Part shown: positions 1 through 7,123 of the stretch, piece after piece
Layout of the letters: each line of letters opens with the position of its first letter
Position numbering within the stretch: position 1 is the stretch's first letter
NCBI GenBank assembly: GCA_028291445.1
Contig: JAQGIA010000564.1
Coordinates: 1-7,123 of the forward strand
DNA length: 7,123 nt
Source: Belnapia sp.
GTDB lineage: Bacteria > Pseudomonadota > Alphaproteobacteria > Acetobacterales > Acetobacteraceae
Direction: 5' to 3'
Translations under genes and position numbers: made by a program
Notes under the pieces: model-generated
Databases searched by the model: none
What the model saw: only the letters and a program-made list of their open reading frames with translations
Told to the model about the DNA's origin: nothing

Positions 1-287
1 CCGGCAAATCGAACGCCGGCTGGCGCGGAGGCTGTGGCTTGGCCCGGGTGCCCCGCTCGCGCTCCATCCGCCCACGGAACCGCGTGAGAGCAGGTCATCG
101 GGATGGGAAGCAAGGGCACGCTACGCCGCATAGGGCCTGGCATGGGGGTCACCCGCGTCGCCCGTGCCGCCATCTGCTTCAGCCAGGCGCACGAGCGCAC
201 CGGCCCTCCCCTGGCTTGGTGGATACCCCGAATAAGTTTTTGTGGGAGCGAGGTGCCCTACGGCGCCTGGGCCGGCGTCTCCGACGC
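1..287. other. Unassigned stretch at left edge
   Basis: No reading frame here has a recognisable protein signature. Overlapping frames on both strands look like chance open frames in GC-rich DNA: arginine-, proline- and alanine-rich with no domain pattern. A short A/T-rich patch at about 229-243 stands out from its GC-rich surroundings but does not form a convincing promoter. Because the transposase remnant lies immediately to the right, this could be further decayed mobile-element DNA or the flank of an old insertion. That is inference only. Confidence 0.4.
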
Positions 288-3167
<2,880 letters not shown>

Positions 3168-3202
3168 CCTCCCGGCGGCTTGCCATGCGGTGAGCCATTC
3201 CC

Positions 3203-3228
3203 TGCCGCGGCGCCCCGGCGCCGCGGCA
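3203..3228. terminator. Perfect GC hairpin after katG
   Basis: TGCCGCGGCGCC and its exact reverse complement GGCGCCGCGGCA are separated by only two bases (CC). This gives a 12-bp palindromic arm, in practice an 11-bp stem with a 4-base loop. It starts 35 bases after the katG stop. No T-run follows, so it is not a classical intrinsic terminator. It may stabilise the katG mRNA 3' end, pause polymerase, or act in Rho-dependent ending. It lies just upstream of the next small ORF. Confidence 0.6.
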
Positions 3229-3258
3229 CCGGATGGGATGATGCGAGAGGGCCGAGCG

Positions 3259-3546
3259 ATGCGTCGTCGCGACGTCGATCAACTGGATTCGGGTCGTACC
3301 TACTGGGTGCCGGCGGTTGTTTCGCCCGAACGAAACTGGGCGGGAGCGCCTGGCTGCCGCAGAGGCGCACGCTACATGGTCAACTGCCTGACGCTCCAGG
3401 TAAGCAGGGACGAGTTCGTGCCGTTCGACAACGAATTCAGCTGCCTACGTTGGATCCTGCAAAACCGGGCGAACCTCAACCTTACGCTCCCTGGCGCCAA
3501 GATACGTGCCGTTCCGCTGGACCGATGGCTGCTAGGTCTGGACTGA
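3259..3546 (+). CDS. Small hypothetical protein behind katG
   Basis: I do not recognise this 95-aa product. It looks protein-like in its second half: alternating hydrophobic strands around MVNCLTLQV, a segment FDNEFSCLRWILQNR that could be an amphipathic helix, then LPGAKIRAVPLDRWLLGLD to the stop. No signal peptide or membrane segment is seen. The start at 3259 is preferred because GAGAGG at 3245-3250 lies 8 bases before it. An upstream GTG at 3190 would extend the protein to 118 aa, but that start would put the strong hairpin inside the coding sequence. ATGs at 3238 and 3241 are other options. Codon third positions are clearly less G/C-rich than in katG, so it may be acquired DNA or a chance frame. 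It lies 91 bases after katG on the same strand. Confidence 0.5.
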   Translation: MRRRDVDQLDSGRTYWVPAVVSPERNWAGAPGCRRGARYMVNCLTLQVSRDEFVPFDNEFSCLRWILQNRANLNLTLPGAKIRAVPLDRWLLGLD

Positions 3547-3635
3547 ACGGTCGACGGGACGCGCGTCCAACCGGCCGGTGAGGATCCAGGTCGTGTCCCA
3601 ACGCGTGGTGTGGGGGCGATGATTCTCGGCGGGCT

Positions 3636-3679
3636 GGGCCGAGGGGTCAGGCGGGCAGCCAAAGCGTCGGCCCGACCCC
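3636..3679. repeat. Rearranged inverted repeats between convergent units
   Basis: GGGCCGA (3636-3642) followed directly by GGGGTC (3643-3648) is matched by TCGGCCC (3667-3673) followed by GACCCC (3674-3679). Each block is the exact reverse complement of its partner, but the order is 1-2-1'-2'. The two stems therefore cannot nest: either two alternative hairpins or a pseudoknot can form. The site sits between the small plus-strand ORF (stop 3546) and the minus-strand binding-protein gene (stop 3700), where a two-way terminator would be expected. There is no T-run. The rest of 3547-3699 shows no gene. Confidence 0.4.
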
Positions 3680-3699
3680 TGCACCAAGCAGCAGTAAAC

Positions 3700-4932
3700 T
3701 CAAATATTGGCCAAGGGACAGCCGCCTTCCGAGAGCGGCCGGAAGGCCTCTTCGGCCGGCGTGGTCTGGACCAGCTTGAAATAGTCCCAGGGCCCTTTCG
3801 ATTCCGCCGGCGTTTTCACCTCGAACAGATGCACGTCATGAAGCTTGCGGCCATCCGCACGGATGCGCCCCGCGCCGAAGACGTCGTCATCGGTCGGCGT
3901 CGCCTTCATCAAATCGACCATCTCGCGGCCCGAGGCCTTGGCACGCGCGGCGCCAATTTGGCCGACCATCTTGAGGTAATGGAACGCTGCGGAATAGGCG
4001 CCCGCCTGGCATTGGTTCGGATAGTTTTCCGGCGTCTTCGGCAGGACCCGGCGGGTGAAGGCGCGCGTCCGCTCGTTCAGGTCCCAGTAGAAGCATTCGG
4101 TCAGCAGCAGCCCCTGCGCTGTCTCGAGGCCCAGCGTATGCACATCGTTCACGAAACCGATGATCCCGAGCAGCTTCTGGCCACGCTTCGTCAGGCCGAA
4201 CTCATTCGCCTGCTTCACGCAATTGATGAAATCCGCTCCGGCATTGAGAAAGGCCACTACCTTGGCCCGGCTCGCTGCGGCCTGTAGCAGGAAGGAGGAA
4301 AAGTCGGCGGTCGCGGGAAACGGGTAGCGTACCTTGCCGGCGATCTTGCCGCCCTCCGTCTCGATGAAGCGGGTCAGGTCGCGTTCCATCTGGTAGCCGA
4401 AGGCGAAATCTGCGGTGACGAAGAAGAAGCTGTTGCCGCCCGCCTTCACCGTGGCGACGCCCGAGGACCGCGCCAGCATGTAGGTGTCATAGGTCCAGTG
4501 GACGGTGTTCGGGCTGCAATTATGCGCTGTCAATTCGGTCGTGGCTGCGCCGGTATTGAGATGGATCTTGTCCTTCTCCCGCACGATGCCGTTCACCGCG
4601 AGGGCGATCGAGGAATTATTGACCTCGAGCACCACATCCACGCCACCGCGGTCGAACCACTCGCGCACGATACCGGTTCCGGTATCGGCCTTCTGCTGGT
4701 GATCGGCCTGGACCACCTCCACCGGGATGCCGCGCTCGATGAGGCCGGAATCCTGCACCGCCTGGCGGACGCAGGCGACATTGGTCGGACCCGACAAGTG
4801 GCGATAAGGACCCGAGAAGTCGCCGAGCACGCCAAGGCGGATCGGTTGCTGGGCCTGGGCGCGGGCCTTGGTCCCGGCGAACAGGGGAGCGGCTGCCGTG
4901 CCCATGACGAGGTGCCGACGTTGGATAGACAT
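3700..4932 (-). CDS. ABC transporter substrate-binding protein (LivK-like, Peripla_BP_6)
   Basis: A periplasmic ligand-binding protein of the branched-chain amino acid/amide (HAAT) ABC family, 410 aa, the normal length. The N-terminus MSIQRRHLVMG is Tat-like (twin arginine at 5-6), followed by a short hydrophobic stretch and a likely signal peptidase site after ARAQA (residue 27). The mature part opens with IRLGVLGDFSGPYRHLSGP, the typical first strand and ligand loop. Family landmarks include LNTGAATTELT, a CSPNTVHWTYDTY block, FFFVTADFAFGYQMERD, and a C-terminal Cys-Pro-Leu close to the end. No LivH/M/G/F permease or ATPase genes are in the window. It is last in the minus-strand series, 139 bases after the Bug-type gene, so it could be co-transcribed or have its own promoter. 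The ligand cannot be read from the sequence: amino acids, aromatic acids and amides are all possible. Confidence 0.93.
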   Translation of the reverse strand: MSIQRRHLVMGTAAAPLFAGTKARAQAQQPIRLGVLGDFSGPYRHLSGPTNVACVRQAVQDSGLIERGIPVEVVQADHQQKADTGTGIVREWFDRGGVDVVLEVNNSSIALAVNGIVREKDKIHLNTGAATTELTAHNCSPNTVHWTYDTYMLARSSGVATVKAGGNSFFFVTADFAFGYQMERDLTRFIETEGGKIAGKVRYPFPATADFSSFLLQAAASRAKVVAFLNAGADFINCVKQANEFGLTKRGQKLLGIIGFVNDVHTLGLETAQGLLLTECFYWDLNERTRAFTRRVLPKTPENYPNQCQAGAYSAAFHYLKMVGQIGAARAKASGREMVDLMKATPTDDDVFGAGRIRADGRKLHDVHLFEVKTPAESKGPWDYFKLVQTTPAEEAFRPLSEGGCPLANI

Positions 4933-4942
4933 TCTTTCAATT

Positions 4943-4948
4943 CCTCCT
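4943..4948 (-). promoter_or_regulatory. Ribosome binding site of the ABC binding-protein gene
   Basis: On the minus strand AGGAGG, within AAAGGAGGAATT, lies 10 bases before the ATG ending at 4932. It is a near-perfect Shine-Dalgarno sequence and the strongest in the minus-strand series, fitting high expression of a periplasmic binding protein. Confidence 0.8.
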
Positions 4949-4974
4949 TTGGGCCATAGTCAGTAGCCGGTGTT

Positions 4975-4998
4975 CATGCACCGAAATACATGCGCCGA
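4975..4998. repeat. Short tandem repeat in the 4933-5071 gap
   Basis: CATGCACCGA (4975-4984) and CATGCGCCGA (4989-4998) match at 9 of 10 bases with a 14-base period. The first copy also forms a small inverted repeat, CGGTG (4968-4972) with CACCG (4979-4983). The site is 40-70 bases upstream of the ABC binding-protein start, a plausible place for an operator. No clear -35/-10 pair is visible, and chance is a real alternative. Confidence 0.25.
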
Positions 4999-5071
4999 TG
5001 CAGAGCTGCACGCCGCCGCACTCCAGGCCACAATCAATCATGGTGCCGCCGTCCCGGACCCTACCACATAG

Positions 5072-6037
5072 CTATTCCACGCTGATCCCGGCCGCCTGAA
5101 TGATCGCGCGAAACTTGCGGCGGCTTGCCTCGAACATGACATTCACCGCCTCGGTATCCTCGAAGCTCGCAACCAATCCATTGTCGAGCAGCTTCGTTTG
5201 CAGGGATGCATCGCCAAGCGCATGGCGGACTGCATCCTGCCACCGACGGGTGACCGGGGCGGTCATGCCGGCGGGGCCACAGAGAGCAAACCAGCCGTCT
5301 GTCTCGAAATCGGGAACCGTATCCGAGACGAAGGGGACATCGGCGAAGAAGCGTCGGCCCGCCGGGTCGCCAAGGGCCAGGAGGCGTAGGTCACCGCTGC
5401 GGATCTGTCCCATCATGTCGCCGAGGTTGGTGATGAGGAAATCGGTGCGTCCGCTCAACATGTCGAGGATCGCCGGTGCCGAGCCGCGATAGGGGACGTG
5501 GACGATGTTCAGGCCCATGCGTTGCTTGAAATATTCGCTGGATAGATGCTGGACCGAGCCGATACCGGGACTTGCATAGCTCAACTGCCCGGGTTGCTTG
5601 CGCGCTGCGTCGACGATCTCACCGACGCTGTTCCAGCGGCTGCCGCGCGGTACGACGAAGCCATAGGTGGTACGTGCCACCAGCGCCAGGCCCATGAGGT
5701 CGCGCGCCGGATCGAGCGGCAGGCGCGCGCCCGGCAATTCGGCGGCAATCGTCATGTTGCCCGTCGAGCAGAGCAGCACGGTATGGCCATCGGCCGGGCT
5801 ATGCGCCGTGGCATCGCCGGCCAGCGCACCATTGGCGCCAGTGCGGTTCTCGACCACGATACGCTGGCCCAGGTCCGGCGCCATCCTGTCCGCGAGCAGC
5901 CGGGCGATGATGTCGCCCGAACCGCCGGGCGGGAAGCCATAGAGCAGGCGGATCGGGCGGTCGGGGAATTCAGCAGCTGCCGAGCCGGCAAGCAGGACCA
6001 GGGCGCTGGCGATGATGAGGCGGCGAATGCTGGCCAT
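5072..6037 (-). CDS. Bug/TctC-family tripartite tricarboxylate transporter binding protein
   Basis: A periplasmic solute-binding protein of the Bug (TctC) family, 321 aa, the usual size. The signal peptide is MASIRRL followed by a hydrophobic core and a cleavage site after GSAAA (residue 22). The mature protein begins FPDRPIRLLYGFPPGGSGD, the family hallmark; the PPGGSGD loop binds the carboxylate of the ligand. Further landmarks are PADGHTVLL, LSYASPGIGSVQHL, VHVPYRGSAPAILDMLSGRTD and LRLLALGD. The start at 6037 is chosen because AGGAAG lies 6 bases upstream and the signal peptide begins there; an in-frame ATG at 6073 would add 12 residues ahead of it. No TctA/TctB membrane genes are near, which is common for orphan Bug proteins. 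The gene lies 46 bases after the DUF35 gene and is probably in the same operon. The ligand is unknown but probably an organic acid or related compound. Confidence 0.95.
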   Translation of the reverse strand: MASIRRLIIASALVLLAGSAAAEFPDRPIRLLYGFPPGGSGDIIARLLADRMAPDLGQRIVVENRTGANGALAGDATAHSPADGHTVLLCSTGNMTIAAELPGARLPLDPARDLMGLALVARTTYGFVVPRGSRWNSVGEIVDAARKQPGQLSYASPGIGSVQHLSSEYFKQRMGLNIVHVPYRGSAPAILDMLSGRTDFLITNLGDMMGQIRSGDLRLLALGDPAGRRFFADVPFVSDTVPDFETDGWFALCGPAGMTAPVTRRWQDAVRHALGDASLQTKLLDNGLVASFEDTEAVNVMFEASRRKFRAIIQAAGISVE

Positions 6038-6043
6038 CGCAAT

Positions 6044-6053
6044 CTTCCTTCCT
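6044..6053 (-). promoter_or_regulatory. Ribosome binding site of the Bug-type gene
   Basis: On the minus strand AGGAAGGAAG ends 6 bases before the ATG at 6037. It supports that start over the in-frame ATG at 6073, which lies upstream of this site. Confidence 0.7.
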
Positions 6054-6083
6054 GCCTTGACCCAAATCGGCACGCCGACCGGC

Positions 6084-6512
6084 CTAGGACCCCTGCAGCC
6101 GGAACACGGGAAGGGTCAGATCCTGGTCGATATCCTCGTAGTCGAGGCGCAGCCGCACGCCCGGCCGCAAGGCCTCCGGCCCGGCGCCGCGCAATTGCGC
6201 CAGCAGCCGTACACCTTCCCGCAAGTCGGCGGTGACGAGAGTATAGGGAAGCTCCGGGCGGAACGCCGGATGAAAGGGGTGGTAGGCCACGGTCCAGCTA
6301 TGCACCACGGCGTCGCCCGAAGCTTCGATCCATTCCGCAGCGAAGGAGTGGCAGATATCGCACAGCGGTCGCGGATAATGCCGGATCCGGCCGCAACCGG
6401 CACAGCGCTGCAGCACCAGCCGGTGCCGCACGAGGCTATCCCAGTATGGGCGGCTCTCCGCCGTCCAGTCGGGGCGTGGCTTGGGGGGCAGCGCGTCATG
6501 CATCGATGTCAT
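6084..6512 (-). CDS. Zn-ribbon/OB-fold DUF35 protein, thiolase partner
   Basis: A 142-aa protein of the DUF35 (OB-fold acyl-CoA-associated) family. Residues about 17-33 form the N-terminal helix typical of the family ([16 protein letters not shown]). A four-cysteine zinc ribbon follows with Cys37, Cys40, Cys51 and Cys54 ([18 protein letters not shown]). The OB-fold spans about 65-140, with [14 protein letters not shown] and PYTLVTADL...[10 protein letters not shown]. Members usually pair with a thiolase-like or lipid-transfer protein encoded next door and help bind the acyl-CoA; ChsH2 with Ltp2 in steroid side-chain breakdown is a known case. Here the start codon overlaps the upstream thiolase-like stop by four bases (ATGA), which suggests translational coupling and a fixed subunit ratio. 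A second ATG at 6503 is possible. The reaction is not determined by this sequence. Confidence 0.92.
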   Translation of the reverse strand: MTSMHDALPPKPRPDWTAESRPYWDSLVRHRLVLQRCAGCGRIRHYPRPLCDICHSFAAEWIEASGDAVVHSWTVAYHPFHPAFRPELPYTLVTADLREGVRLLAQLRGAGPEALRPGVRLRLDYEDIDQDLTLPVFRLQGS

Positions 6513-7123
6513 CCCCGAGCCATGATGGCGATCGTGCCGTCGCCGAGGTCGCCATAACCGGTTACCAGCCCCAATGTGGCATCCGGCACCTGCGCCTGCC
6601 CAGCCTCGCCACGAAGCTGCCGTACCAATTCCACGACGTGATTCATGCCGGCCATATGCGCCTGCGACAGAAGCCCGCCATGGGTATTCACCGGCAGCCG
6701 GCCTCCGAGCCCGAGAGCGCCGCCCGAGACGAAAGCGCCTCCCTCGCCCTTACCGCAGAAGCCGAGATCCTCGAGCTGGCAGAGGACGATATAGGTGAAG
6801 CAGTCGTAGATCTCGGCGACATCGATATCGGCGGGCGTAATCCCCGCCATGGCGAAGGCCCGTGGCGCCGCCTTGGCAAGGCCCAGCCGTGTCATGTCCG
6901 GCCGCTGGGTGATGGTGCTCGGGCTGTCGGGATGACCTTCCGCCATGCCGGTGATCAGAATGCGGGGACGCCTACCGTCCCGCGCACGATCCGCGGCACT
7001 GACCACGACCGCGGCGCCGCCATCGCTTTCCAGGCTGCAGTCGAGCAGCCGCAAAGGATCGGCGATCATGCGGGAGGCCTGATGATCCTCGATCGTGATG
7101 GGCCGGGTCATCCGGGCATTGCC
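6509..7123 (-). CDS. Thiolase-like protein, C-terminal part (truncated by window edge)
   Basis: Only the last 204 residues are in the window; the frame runs open through the right edge, so the true start is outside. The first residues (GNAR, then [20 protein letters not shown]) match the middle of the SCP2/lipid-transfer thiolase-like family, where '(N)[16 protein letters not shown]' is usual, so the methionine at 7111 is not the start. Counting from that methionine, landmarks are [16 protein letters not shown] (22-37), the EIYDCF segment (100-105) in the place of the classic NEAF loop, [15 protein letters not shown] (141-155) with the GHP-type histidine at 152, and TGYGDLGDG (184-192) near the C-terminus. 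The last segment sits where degradative thiolases have a catalytic cysteine (CxGGG); none is present. It is coupled to the DUF35 gene, so the pair probably acts as one acyl-CoA enzyme. A Claisen-type thiolase, an aldolase (as for Ltp2) or an acyltransferase are all possible. Confidence 0.9.
   Translation of the reverse strand, partial: GNARMTRPITIEDHQASRMIADPLRLLDCSLESDGGAAVVVSAADRARDGRRPRILITGMAEGHPDSPSTITQRPDMTRLGLAKAAPRAFAMAGITPADIDVAEIYDCFTYIVLCQLEDLGFCGKGEGGAFVSGGALGLGGRLPVNTHGGLLSQAHMAGMNHVVELVRQLRGEAGQAQVPDATLGLVTGYGDLGDGTIAIMARG

Noticed and set aside
1..19. Small inverted repeat CCGGC...GCCGG at the left edge
   Set aside because: Five-base GC arms are expected often by chance in DNA this GC-rich, and there is no T-run or adjacent gene end.
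3610..4287. 225-codon plus-strand frame over the ABC binding-protein gene
   Set aside because: It lies antisense to a clear family member, and its product is low in recognisable motifs. It is typical codon-bias shadowing.
5546..6235. 229-codon plus-strand frame over the Bug-type and DUF35 genes
   Set aside because: It spans two confident genes on the opposite strand, with an Arg/Ala-rich product and no motif.
7109..7111. Start codon of the thiolase-like gene at the right edge
   Set aside because: The frame continues to the window edge with family-like residues, and the family's N-terminal half is missing, so this methionine is internal.

Overview
This is a GC-rich window that looks like chromosomal or accessory DNA from an alphaproteobacterium or related proteobacterium, possibly Acetobacteraceae or Rhizobiales-like. 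The lineage is an inference from codon use (strong G/C third positions), a bifunctional KatG, and the pairing of tripartite-tricarboxylate (Bug/TctC) binding proteins with thiolase/DUF35 genes. No rRNA, tRNA, CRISPR array or intact mobile element is visible.

Layout, left to right. (1) Positions 1-953 hold no intact gene. The minus strand at about 288-647 reads as a degraded N-terminal piece of an ISL3-family transposase, and the rest is unassigned. (2) On the plus strand a complete catalase-peroxidase gene, katG (954-3167), has a strong ribosome binding site and all heme-pocket and crosslink residues. A perfect 12-bp-arm hairpin lies 35 bases after its stop. (3) A small unrecognised plus-strand ORF (3259-3546) follows. 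(4) From 3700 to the right edge everything is on the minus strand. In transcription order the genes are a truncated thiolase-like gene (enters from the right edge, ends at 6509), a zinc-ribbon/OB-fold DUF35 protein (6512-6084, ATGA overlap), a Bug/TctC-type periplasmic binding protein (6037-5072), and a LivK-like ABC substrate-binding protein with a Tat-like signal (4932-3700).

How the genes may work together. The thiolase-like protein and DUF35 protein very probably form a two-subunit acyl-CoA enzyme, as in known thiolase/DUF35 pairs. The two exported binding proteins suggest that the cluster takes up and degrades an organic acid or amino-acid-like compound. No permease for either binding protein lies in the window, so the substrate cannot be named. 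KatG is a separate, convergently oriented unit for peroxide detoxification, with no oxyR or fur-type regulator beside it.

I found no convincing new multi-gene system. The points most worth a second look are the thiolase-like/DUF35 pair that lacks the usual C-terminal thiolase cysteine, the two permease-less binding proteins of different transporter classes, the rearranged inverted repeats between the convergent units, and the small ORF behind katG.
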